A program made the position numbers and the translations under genes. A model generated the notes under the pieces. That model made no database searches. It saw nothing but the letters and a program-made list of their open reading frames with translations, and was not told where the DNA came from. From positions 1 to 33,549 of the forward strand of contig JBBQTD010000032.1 in assembly GCA_038234715.1 (NCBI GenBank): DNA of 33,549 nucleotides. The letters run 5' to 3'. Position 1 is the first letter of the stretch. Every line of letters starts with the position of its first letter. Positions 13,516-20,949 of the stretch are shown in pieces. The stretch comes from SZAS-103 sp038234715. GTDB taxonomy: Bacteria > Pseudomonadota > Gammaproteobacteria > Xanthomonadales > Xanthomonadaceae.

Positions 13516-15114
13516 ATGGAACTGCGACTTCTGGCGCTGGTTGGCGTGCTCTGCACGCTTGGATGCCGTCCGCTCGCAGCCTGCGCGGAGACTCCTCCGG
13601 TTCTTCCGCAGCAGAAGGCCGCCGTCGCCCATTTCGACATACTGGCGTTCCAGGTGCTCGGTAGCACCAAATTGTCCGTCGCGGATATCGAGCGCGCCGT
13701 CTACCCGTTTGCCGGACCCACCCGCACGGAAGCCGACGTGGAATCGGCGCGCGCGGCGCTGCAGGCGCTCTACGACAAGCGCGGCTTCCCGACCGTCAGC
13801 GTGTCGGTTCCTGCGCAGGATGCCAAGAATGGTCTCATCACCCTGCGGGTCGACGAACAGCATATCGGCCGGCTGCGCGTGGTAGGCGCCAGGTATTTTT
13901 CACCCGACGACGTGGCACGCGCCGCGCCGTCGCTGACCGAAGGCGGCGTGCCGAACTTCAAGGACGTGCAACACGACATCGTCGGGCTCAACCAGCTTCC
14001 CGACCGGCGCGTCACGCCCGAGGTCAAGGCCGGGGTCGCACCAGGCACCGTAGACGTTGACCTGAAGGTGGACGACACGCTGCCGCTGCATGGTTCGCTG
14101 GAACTCAACAACCGCGGCAGTGCGAACACCTCCTACCTGCGCGCGTCCGCTTCGCTGCACTACGACAACCTGTGGCAACGCGGCGACAGCGCAACCGTGT
14201 CCGCGCAGATCGCACCGGAGCGGCCTTCGGACGCCCGTGTATTTTCGGCCTCGTATCTTGCCCGCTTCGGCGGATCGCCGTGGTCGCTACTCGGTTACGC
14301 GGTGCGCAGCAACAGCGAGGTCGCCGCGATCTCCGATTTCAACGTCATCGGCAACGGCACCCTGCTGGGCCTGCGCCTGGTGCGTACGCTGCCTGCACGC
14401 GATGGCTTCTTCCACTCGATCAGCTTCGGGGTGGACGACAAGAACTTCAGGGAAGACACGCTGTTCGGCGCCGACCGCAGCTCCGCGCCCATCCACTACT
14501 TCCCGCTCAGCGCCACCTACAACGCCAACTGGACGCACGGTCATTCCAGCACCGAACTTGGCGTGACAGCCACCGCGAACCTGCGCGGCATGGGGGACGG
14601 CGTGGCCAACTTCGACGCCAAGCGCTTCCTCGCGAAGCCGAACTTCTTTCACCTGCGCGTGGATGCTTCACACACTCTCACGTTCGCCGGCGGCTACCAG
14701 TTCTATGCCCATTTCATGTCGCAGTTCGCGACCGAGCCGCTGATCAGCAACGAGCAGTTCAGCATTGGCGGCGCCGACACCGTGCGCGGTTATTTCGAGA
14801 GCGCCGCGCTGGGCGATTACGGCGGCGTGGGGCAGCTGGAGCTTCGTAGCCGCGAGCTTGGCGGCAAGTACTACGTCGACAGTTTGCGCCTGCATGCATT
14901 CTTCGACGAGGGCTATACGCGCATCAACTCTCCGCTGCCGGAACAACGCGCAAGCCAGACCCTGGCGAGCACCGGGATCGGCGCCACCGTGCGCGCGTTC
15001 GGCCACCTCAATGGTTCGTTCGACTTCGCAGTGCCGCTGTCCGATCCGGGCAGTGAGGGTCCTGGGAAGCCGGACCGGTTCAACGTCCTGTTCCGCACGT
15101 GGGGCGAGTTCTAG
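13516..15114 (+). CDS. TpsB outer-membrane transporter (ShlB/FhaC/HecB family)
   Basis: TpsB proteins are POTRA-containing beta-barrels that pass an unfolded TpsA exoprotein through the outer membrane. This 532-residue protein has a signal peptide (cleavage near A24-E25). It has a first POTRA (about 38-113, with Y-D-K-R-G-F-P and the closing I-x-L-R-V) and a second POTRA (about 115-190, with L-N-Q-L-P-D-R-R-V). A barrel of about 330 residues ends in the usual C-terminal Phe. The family-defining loop-6 motif V-R-G-Y is at 423-426 after G-G-A-D-T. It is the first gene of the plus-strand secretion locus and its presumed substrate is the TpsA at 20,950. The long distance between partners, filled by six genes, is less usual than an adjacent pair. 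Confidence 0.95.
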   Translation: MELRLLALVGVLCTLGCRPLAACAETPPVLPQQKAAVAHFDILAFQVLGSTKLSVADIERAVYPFAGPTRTEADVESARAALQALYDKRGFPTVSVSVPAQDAKNGLITLRVDEQHIGRLRVVGARYFSPDDVARAAPSLTEGGVPNFKDVQHDIVGLNQLPDRRVTPEVKAGVAPGTVDVDLKVDDTLPLHGSLELNNRGSANTSYLRASASLHYDNLWQRGDSATVSAQIAPERPSDARVFSASYLARFGGSPWSLLGYAVRSNSEVAAISDFNVIGNGTLLGLRLVRTLPARDGFFHSISFGVDDKNFREDTLFGADRSSAPIHYFPLSATYNANWTHGHSSTELGVTATANLRGMGDGVANFDAKRFLAKPNFFHLRVDASHTLTFAGGYQFYAHFMSQFATEPLISNEQFSIGGADTVRGYFESAALGDYGGVGQLELRSRELGGKYYVDSLRLHAFFDEGYTRINSPLPEQRASQTLASTGIGATVRAFGHLNGSFDFAVPLSDPGSEGPGKPDRFNVLFRTWGEF

Positions 15115-15153
15115 CGGCTCTCCAACTGTTTGTATTTATCCAGGGAATTTTTC

Positions 15154-17040
15154 GTGTCCAGAATGCGCTTGATCTTCGCGATGCTCTGCCTGTTGGCCTG
15201 CCTGCCGGCGATGGCGGCGTCCACGTGGTGGGATGCCAAGTGGCACTACCGCGCCAAGGTTGGAGTCAACACCACGGCGACCGGCGCAGCAGTCGACCAG
15301 CCGGTGGGAAGGACGCGCGTCCTGGTGCGCCTGCACGCAGGCAACTTCAATTTCGCAAGCGCCAAGGAAGACGGTAGCGACGTTCGCTTCGTCGCCGGCG
15401 ATGACAAGACGCCGCTGAAATACCACTTCGAGAAGTACGACGGGCTGGTGGACCAGGTCGCGCTCGCGTGGGTCGATCTGCCGGCGGTCGACGCCAGTAC
15501 GACCACGCCGATCTATGTCTACTTCGGCAATCCCGATGCCGCGGCTGGCGTGGATGCCAAGGGTAGTTACGACGCGGATACCGTCGCGGTCCTGCATTTC
15601 ACCAACCAGGCCACGATCGGCCAGGACAGCACGGCTTATGGCAACAATGCCTCCGGGCCACTGGCGCTGGCGGCAAGCGCGATCATCGGCGCCGGACTGC
15701 GCCTGGACGGGCACGCGCCGGTCACGGTGCCCGCGTCGGCATCGTTGAACTTCCCCGCTGCGCAACCGCTGACGCTGAGCGCGTGGATCAAGCCCGCATC
15801 CGCCACTGCCAGCGGCGTCGTGCTGTCGCTGCCGGGTGCGCTGACCGTGCTGCTCGACAATGGCGTGGTCGTTGCCGAGGCCGCGGGTGGCGCACGCACC
15901 GTTCCGTTGGCCCCAGAGGCCAAGGACGCTTCGAAGCCGGCCAAGACGCCCGTCGCAGCAAATGCCGCGAGCACGAGTGCGACGCCATCGGTGCAACTGG
16001 CGAAGGATGTATGGACGCACATTGCGGTGCGCGTGGATGGCAAGACGATCGCAGTGTTCGTCAACGGCAAACCCGCAGGCGAGGTGGCCGCAGCATTGCC
16101 GGCGGCCAACGGCGGCCTGCTGCTCGGTGGCGAACCAGGGGCGGCCCGTCCGAATTTCATCGGCCAGCTTGACGAGGTCGAGGTGGTCAAGGCCGCGCTT
16201 CCCGTCGGAGCGATCCAGATAGCTGCGCGCAGCCAGGGCCTGGACGCGAAGCTGGTTAGTTTCGAACCCGTCGAGGAACGTGCAGGCGAGGGCGGCCACG
16301 GCTACTTCGGCATCCTGCTCAACGCACTGACGCCCGATGCCTGGGCGGTGATCGGCGTCCTGATGGTGATGGGGCTGATCAGCTGGATCGTGATGCTCGG
16401 CAAGGGCGTCTACATCGGTGGCACCGCGCGTGCGAACGAACGCTTCCTGGTCGCGTTCCGCAAGAGCGTGCGCGATCACCCGCTGCACGATCCGGTCTGG
16501 GAACGCGAGGCGGCTAACGGTCCGCTCAACGACGAGCGATCCAACCTTGCGCGGCTGCTCGACGTCGGGCTGGAGGAGTTGCGTGGGCGCCTTGCTGCCA
16601 ACGCCGATCATTCTGTGATCCGGCGTGCGTCCATCGCCGCCATCCGCTCGGCGCTCGACGCGGCTGCTGTGCGCGAAGGCCAGCGCCTGAACAAGTGGAT
16701 GGTGCTCCTGACGATCGCGATTTCCGGCGGCCCGTTCCTTGGCCTGCTCGGCACCGTGGTCGGGGTGATGATCACCTTCGCCGCAGTCGCGGCTGCGGGC
16801 GACGTCAATATCAACGCGATCGCTCCCGGCATTGCGGCCGCATTGATGGCAACCGTGGCTGGCCTCGCCGTCGCGATCCCGGCGTTGTTTGGCTACAACT
16901 ACCTGGTCAGTCGCAGCGAGTCGATCGCGGCGGACATGCAGGTGTTCGTCGACGAACTGGAGAAACGCATCGCCGAGGACTACACGGGCAAGGCTGCGCC
17001 GAAGACGAAGAGCGCGCTGCGCTCGGTTGCCGGAGCCTGA
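15154..17040 (+). CDS. DUF2341-LamG-ExbB/TolQ fusion protein
   Basis: A signal peptide (about 1-22, ending M-A-A) is followed by a DUF2341-like domain (about 23-150, starting W-W-D-A-K-W-H-Y-R). A concanavalin/LamG-like jelly roll comes next (about 155-350, with L-T-L-S-A-W-I-K-P and W-T-H-I-A-V-R-V-D-G). An ExbB/TolQ/MotA proton-channel domain ends the protein: TM1 about 396-420, a cytoplasmic loop, TM2 about 516-545 with G-L-L-G-T-V-V-G-V, and TM3 about 560-583 with M-A-T-V-A-G-L-A-V-A-I-P. Topology is consistent: the sensor-like domains lie in the periplasm and the channel in the inner membrane. GTG 15154 is the likely start because AGGGA sits seven bases before it; ATG 15163 is the alternative. 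exbD starts three bases after the stop, so the two are translationally linked. Confidence 0.92.
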   Translation: MSRMRLIFAMLCLLACLPAMAASTWWDAKWHYRAKVGVNTTATGAAVDQPVGRTRVLVRLHAGNFNFASAKEDGSDVRFVAGDDKTPLKYHFEKYDGLVDQVALAWVDLPAVDASTTTPIYVYFGNPDAAAGVDAKGSYDADTVAVLHFTNQATIGQDSTAYGNNASGPLALAASAIIGAGLRLDGHAPVTVPASASLNFPAAQPLTLSAWIKPASATASGVVLSLPGALTVLLDNGVVVAEAAGGARTVPLAPEAKDASKPAKTPVAANAASTSATPSVQLAKDVWTHIAVRVDGKTIAVFVNGKPAGEVAAALPAANGGLLLGGEPGAARPNFIGQLDEVEVVKAALPVGAIQIAARSQGLDAKLVSFEPVEERAGEGGHGYFGILLNALTPDAWAVIGVLMVMGLISWIVMLGKGVYIGGTARANERFLVAFRKSVRDHPLHDPVWEREAANGPLNDERSNLARLLDVGLEELRGRLAANADHSVIRRASIAAIRSALDAAAVREGQRLNKWMVLLTIAISGGPFLGLLGTVVGVMITFAAVAAAGDVNINAIAPGIAAALMATVAGLAVAIPALFGYNYLVSRSESIAADMQVFVDELEKRIAEDYTGKAAPKTKSALRSVAGA

Positions 17041-17043
17041 GCC

Positions 17044-17451
17044 ATGAAGGTTCAAGGCAGGAAGGTTTACGACGACATCAACATCACGCCGATGCTCGAC
17101 CTGGCGTACGTGCTGCTCGTGATCTTCATCATCATGTGCACTGCAGCGGTGCAGGGCATCAAGGTCGAGCTGCCGAAGGCGAGCGCGGCGCAGCCGCTGT
17201 CGCAACCCAAGACCAAGGTGATTGCGATCGACAGCAACGGCCAGGTCAGCCTGGATGCGGTGCCGGTGAGCATGGACGAGCTCGAGCAGCAGCTGCGCAA
17301 CGCGCAGGCGAGCAATGCCACCCTTCCGGTGATCCTGCGCGGCGACCGCACGGTCCAATACGAGAAGGTGATGGCGGTGCTGGACTTGTGCAGCAAGCTC
17401 AGCATTTCGTCGATCGGCCTGGTGTCGCAGAAGCAGGCGACCGGTGGCTGA
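17044..17451 (+). CDS. exbD: ExbD/TolR-type biopolymer transport protein
   Basis: This 135-residue protein has the ExbD layout: a short cytoplasmic start, one transmembrane helix (about 20-39), and a periplasmic domain with the V-I-L-R-G-D-R-T-V-Q-Y motif. The proton-carrying Asp of the family is Asp19 in N-I-T-P-M-L-D-L, matching Asp25 of E. coli ExbD. With the upstream ExbB domain it should form a proton-driven motor in the inner membrane. Spacing of three bases from the exbB-domain gene and fifteen to the TonB gene indicates one operon. Confidence 0.95.
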   Translation: MKVQGRKVYDDINITPMLDLAYVLLVIFIIMCTAAVQGIKVELPKASAAQPLSQPKTKVIAIDSNGQVSLDAVPVSMDELEQQLRNAQASNATLPVILRGDRTVQYEKVMAVLDLCSKLSISSIGLVSQKQATGG

Positions 17452-17466
17452 GTCCGGAGCCCGCAC

Positions 17467-18123
17467 GTGGACCCGCTGACGCGCCCGCGCGCGCGCTTGT
17501 GGATCTTGCCGGTGATCGTGGTTGTCGCGATGGCACTGCTTGTGTGGTGGGTGACGACGCTGATGCATAACGCAGGCCCGGTACGCAAATACGAGCCTCC
17601 CCACATCACCCAGGTGATGTTGCCGCCGCCTCCGCCACCTCCGCCGCCGCCGCCAAAGCCGGAACCACCGAAGGAACAAAAGATGCTCGAGCCCAAGCCG
17701 TTCGAGGCGTTGAAACCGCAGCCGCAAAAGGCCCCCCAACCCGACGCAGCGCTGACCGCGCCAGCCGGTCCCGGGGCGAACAATTTCGGCCTGCAGGCCG
17801 GCGACGGCAGCGGTACGCAAATCGGCGGCAAGGGCGGCGGCGGCAGCCCCTTCGCCGGATACGCATTGATGGTGCAACAGGCGGTGCAGCAGACGTTGCA
17901 GCGCGACGACGACACGCGCAAGGGTCGCTATAGCGCGGTGGTCGCGTTGTGGATCGCCGCGGACGGCACGATTGCGCGCTCGCAGATCGTCACGTCGGCA
18001 GGCAAGCCGGAACTCGACGCCGCGATCACGCATGCGCTCAAGGGTGCGTCGCTGCCACAGCCACCACCCGCGGACATGCCGCAACCCATCAACTTGAGGA
18101 TCGGGGCGATCGCTCCGGGCTGA
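17467..18123 (+). CDS. TonB-like energy transducer
   Basis: The 218-residue product has a basic cytoplasmic start and a transmembrane helix (about 12-32). A Pro-rich spacer includes eleven consecutive Pro codons (near residues 53-63) and repeated K-P/E-P. A Gly-rich hinge (about 100-135) precedes a C-terminal TonB/TolA-type domain (about 138-218, with G-R-Y-S-A-V-V-A-L-W-I-A-A-D-G-T-I). It should span the periplasm and pass force from the ExbB-ExbD motor to an outer-membrane client. GTG 17467 is the only usable start: an in-frame TGA lies at 17449-17451, and CGGAG is found at 17455-17459. The spacer is short for TonB. The client is unknown, as no TonB-dependent receptor occurs in the window. 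Confidence 0.9.
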   Translation: MDPLTRPRARLWILPVIVVVAMALLVWWVTTLMHNAGPVRKYEPPHITQVMLPPPPPPPPPPPKPEPPKEQKMLEPKPFEALKPQPQKAPQPDAALTAPAGPGANNFGLQAGDGSGTQIGGKGGGGSPFAGYALMVQQAVQQTLQRDDDTRKGRYSAVVALWIAADGTIARSQIVTSAGKPELDAAITHALKGASLPQPPPADMPQPINLRIGAIAPG

Positions 18124-18153
18124 CGCTCTTTCACGCTATCAGGATCTTTGACC

Positions 18154-19851
18154 ATGCTTTCCACGCAAATCCAACGGCGACCTTCCAGGCCTTTACGCCT
18201 CGCCGCACTCGCGCTCGCATCGTGGTGCGCGATCGCCGCGGCACAGGCGCAATCGCTGCCTGAAGGGATCGATCCATCGCGCATCAGCCCACAGGTCACC
18301 CTCAAGTTGATCGACCTGATGGTGAAGAAAGGCTTGATGACCCGCGTCGAGGCCGACGACATGATCCGCGAGGCCGCCGCGAGCGCTCCGCCCGCGACTG
18401 CAGCGTTGCCCTACCAGACCGCGCCAGGCGCCGTGGTGGTGCCGTACATCCCCGAGATCGTGCGCGAACAGATCAAGAACGAGTTGCGCGCGGAAGTCAC
18501 CCAGCAGGCCAAGGCCGAAGGCTGGGCGACGCCGGGCGCGTTGCCGGAATGGACGCAGCGGCTCACCCTGTACGGCGACGTGCGGATGCGCGCCGAAGGC
18601 GACTTGTTCGACAAGGCGAACTATCCGTTCTTCCCGAGCTTCGGGGTCATCAACGCCGGATCCGGATTCGACACGGTCGGTGCGACCAACGCGCCCTTCA
18701 TCAACGACACGCAGAATCGCGTACGCATGCGCCTGCGTGCAAGGCTCGGCGTCAAGGCCGACATCGCCGACTGGATCCAGGCCGACGTGCGCCTGGCGAC
18801 GGGCAGCGACCGCAGCCCGGTCTCCACCAACCAGACGCTTGGCGGCGCGGGCAACCTGTCGAAGTACGCAATCTGGCTCGATCGCGCCGCACTGACGCTG
18901 ACGCCGCTGAAAGGCCTTACGATCGATGCCGGCCGCTTCGCGAACCCGTTCTGGACTAGCGACCTGCAGTTCGATGACGACCTTAATTTCGACGGGGTGG
19001 CGGCCTCCTACAGGCTTTTCCAGGATCGCGCGTTTGCGCCGTGGGCAACTCTGGGCGTATTCCCGGTCTACAACACCGAGTTCGACTTCGGCACCACCAA
19101 CACCACGAAGACCAGCAGCCGCGACAAGTGGATGTATGGCGGCCAGGTTGGCACCAGGTGGAAGTTCGACGACGGCTCGTTCAAGGTCGCACTCGGCTAT
19201 TTCGAATACGACAAGTTCGAAGGCAAGCGTTCCTCCGCGTGCCTGGCTCCGGGGCCGGTCGACAGCTGCGACACTGACGGTTCAAGGCCGCAGTTCCAGC
19301 AGTTCGGCAATACCATGATCCCGATTCGCGACATAGTCGCCAATCCCGCCAACCCCGGCGGTGCCCAGCTGCAGTACTACGGTTATGCCAGCAAGTTTGG
19401 CGTCGCTGACTTGCACGCCGCGCTGCAGATCGATTCCTTCGATCCCTTCAAGATCCTGCTCGAGGGCGACGTGCTCGCCAACACGCGCTATAGCGCCAGC
19501 CGAATCCGTGCGCTCGGCCCGGTTAACAACCTCGATGCGAACAACAACTTCGACGGTGGCAATTTCGGTTACTACCTCAACCTCGTCGTCGGCCAGCCGA
19601 AAATCGCCGCCGCCGGCGAGTGGAACGCAAGCGTCGGCTACAAGCACCTGGAATCCGACGCCGTGCCGGACAGTTTCACCGATTCGGATTTTCACCTCGG
19701 TGGTACCAATGCGCAGGGCTTCATCCTCGGCGCGCAATACGGCCTCGCGCGCAACACCTGGGTTGGCTTGCGCTGGCTGAGCGCTAACGCGATCTCGGGG
19801 CCGCCGTACGCCGCCGATGTGGTGCAGCTCGACCTCGGATCGGGGTTTTGA
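18154..19851 (+). CDS. Putative porin (Porin_5 type) with N-terminal helical region
   Basis: The 565-residue protein has a signal peptide (about 1-32, A-Q-A-Q). A helical segment (about 33-125) follows with L-K-L-I-D-L-M-V-K-K-G-L-M-T-R-V-E-A-D, the N-terminal pattern of the 'putative porin' family found in many TPS loci. A long run of alternating beta strands (about 130-565) ends in G-S-G-F, the aromatic end expected for an outer-membrane barrel. Strand features such as L-Y-G-D-V-R-M-R and R-V-R-M-R-L-R-A-R-L-G-V are visible. The ATG follows AGGA by nine bases; a TTG at 18148 is less likely. It lies 30 bases after the TonB gene and two before the next, so it is in the same operon. Its substrate is unknown. 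Confidence 0.88.
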   Translation: MLSTQIQRRPSRPLRLAALALASWCAIAAAQAQSLPEGIDPSRISPQVTLKLIDLMVKKGLMTRVEADDMIREAAASAPPATAALPYQTAPGAVVVPYIPEIVREQIKNELRAEVTQQAKAEGWATPGALPEWTQRLTLYGDVRMRAEGDLFDKANYPFFPSFGVINAGSGFDTVGATNAPFINDTQNRVRMRLRARLGVKADIADWIQADVRLATGSDRSPVSTNQTLGGAGNLSKYAIWLDRAALTLTPLKGLTIDAGRFANPFWTSDLQFDDDLNFDGVAASYRLFQDRAFAPWATLGVFPVYNTEFDFGTTNTTKTSSRDKWMYGGQVGTRWKFDDGSFKVALGYFEYDKFEGKRSSACLAPGPVDSCDTDGSRPQFQQFGNTMIPIRDIVANPANPGGAQLQYYGYASKFGVADLHAALQIDSFDPFKILLEGDVLANTRYSASRIRALGPVNNLDANNNFDGGNFGYYLNLVVGQPKIAAAGEWNASVGYKHLESDAVPDSFTDSDFHLGGTNAQGFILGAQYGLARNTWVGLRWLSANAISGPPYAADVVQLDLGSGF

Positions 19852-19853
19852 CG

Positions 19854-20540
19854 ATGCGCAGGCCCGCTCGCGCTTCCGCCTGGTTGCTTGGACTCGCGTT
19901 CCTTGCCACGTCCGTCCACGCACAGGACACCACCGAGGGGCGCTTGCGCGAAGCATTGCGCCAAACTGCGGAAAAGCTGCATGCAGCCGAAGCTGACCTC
20001 GCCCAGCAGCAACTCGCGACCGCAGCGGCCGAGAGTGAGCGCGACGCACTCAAGCAGGCGCCGCCTGCCGCGCATGTCGACACGGCGCAGACGGTTGCGC
20101 TACAGCGCAGGCTCGCCGCAGCCGACGGCGAACTCTCCCAGGCCCACGCCGAAGCGCAGAAGTGGCAGGCCGCGCAGCAGGTGGCTGCGCAGGCAGCCCA
20201 GCAGAAGGAGGCCGAGCGGACAGCGCTGGCCGAGCAGCTGTCGAAATTGAGCGCGCGAGCTGAACGCTGCGTGGCAAGCGACGAAGCGCTTTACCGGACC
20301 GGTCGCGAGATCGCCGCCCTGTATCGCGACCCCGCATTCAGCGACCCGGTCCACTGGCACCACCTGTGGCCGCTCGGATTCGCCCGGGTGCGCGAAGAGA
20401 ACCGCGTGCGTGGATTGGAGGATCACCTCACCGAACAGCTTGCCGAAGCGCAGCGCTGCCGAACGGACGCTCCACCGGCGAAGCCAGCCCCAGCCGCCGC
20501 GTCCGTGTCGCCAGCGCCGACCGGAGGGAATCAACAGTGA
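19854..20540 (+). CDS. Periplasmic coiled-coil protein of the TPS operon
   Basis: I do not recognise a named family. The 228-residue product has a signal peptide (about 1-23, V-H-A|Q-D). A long Ala/Gln/Glu-rich coiled coil (about 27-140, heptad-like, with L-x-x-A-E-A-D-L-A-Q-Q-Q) comes next. A conserved-looking globular segment (about 140-200) has C-V-A-S-D-E-A-L-Y-R-T-G-R-E-I and H-W-H-H-L-W-P-L-G-F. The tail is Ala/Pro-rich. It starts two bases after the porin stop, and its own stop overlaps the next start (GTGA), so translation is probably coupled. A periplasmic helper or spacer for secretion is possible, but that is inferred from position only. Confidence 0.8.
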   Translation: MRRPARASAWLLGLAFLATSVHAQDTTEGRLREALRQTAEKLHAAEADLAQQQLATAAAESERDALKQAPPAAHVDTAQTVALQRRLAAADGELSQAHAEAQKWQAAQQVAAQAAQQKEAERTALAEQLSKLSARAERCVASDEALYRTGREIAALYRDPAFSDPVHWHHLWPLGFARVREENRVRGLEDHLTEQLAEAQRCRTDAPPAKPAPAAASVSPAPTGGNQQ

Positions 20541-20889
20541 CTATCCGCTGCGCGCCACTGCTCGCGTGTGCGTTCGCCGCACTCGTCCAATCGCACGTGG
20601 CGTCTGCGCAACAAAAGATTCCGCCGCAGCCTTCAACAGCCACGCTGGCATGCGTGGAAGTGCGCATCGGACAGGACAGCGCCGGCCGCCTGGACTGCCT
20701 CAACCGCGCCCTGTCGACAAGGCCACGCCGACCGTCAGGGGCGATGCCACAGCCGGCATGTCGCCGACACGGCTCGGCATGGCGACTCCAGCGGCGACCA
20801 AGCAGCGACTGGGCAATGCCTACGGCCGTTCGCTGGTTCCGCAGCGTCCGCCGCGAACTTTCGCGCCGCAGCTTGTCCCGGCGCACTGA
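20537..20889 (+). pseudogene. Small exported protein, broken by a frameshift
   Basis: The gene starts at GTG 20537, overlapping the previous stop, with GGAGGG eight bases upstream. The first frame gives a signal peptide (about 1-24, V-A-S-A|Q) and a short mature part with C-V-E-V-R-I-G and L-D-C-L-N-R-A-L. After about 20710 good codon use switches to the frame one base earlier. That frame continues P-V-D-K-A-T-P, then R-L-G-M-A-T-P-A-A-T-K-Q-R-L-G-N-A-Y-G and V-P-Q-R-P-P, ending at 20889. Joined, the two halves make a protein of about 117 residues with two Cys. The first frame after 20715 is Arg/Pro-rich with poor third positions. A one-base loss, real or a sequencing error, between about 20690 and 20725 explains this. 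No slippery heptamer for programmed shifting is present. Confidence 0.75.
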
Positions 20890-20917
20890 CGTCATCGTCC
20901 TGTCATTCCCCTGCTGT
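20889..20917 (+). promoter_or_regulatory. Pho-box-like direct repeats upstream of tpsA
   Basis: ACGTCAT (20889-20895), CTGTCAT (20900-20906) and CTGCTGT (20911-20917) are arranged as heptamers with four-base spacers, the 11-bp period of PhoB sites. The middle unit is a perfect consensus match; the outer ones match at four or five of seven bases. The block ends 32 bases before the tpsA ATG, so it could drive a second, phosphate-responsive promoter inside the locus. Confidence 0.4.
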
Positions 20918-20949
20918 TCCATCGCTAGACGTCCCGAAGGGATCGCATC

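Noticed and set aside
15136..18084. 982-codon minus-strand open frame opposite the ExbB/ExbD/TonB genes
   Set aside because: Long antisense frames are common in GC-rich DNA. The product is Arg/His/Asp-rich with no domain, while the plus strand holds three clear membrane proteins.
20690..20725. Programmed -1 ribosomal frameshift in the small exported gene
   Set aside because: No slippery X-XXY-YYZ heptamer or clear downstream stem is present, so mutation or sequencing error is more likely.
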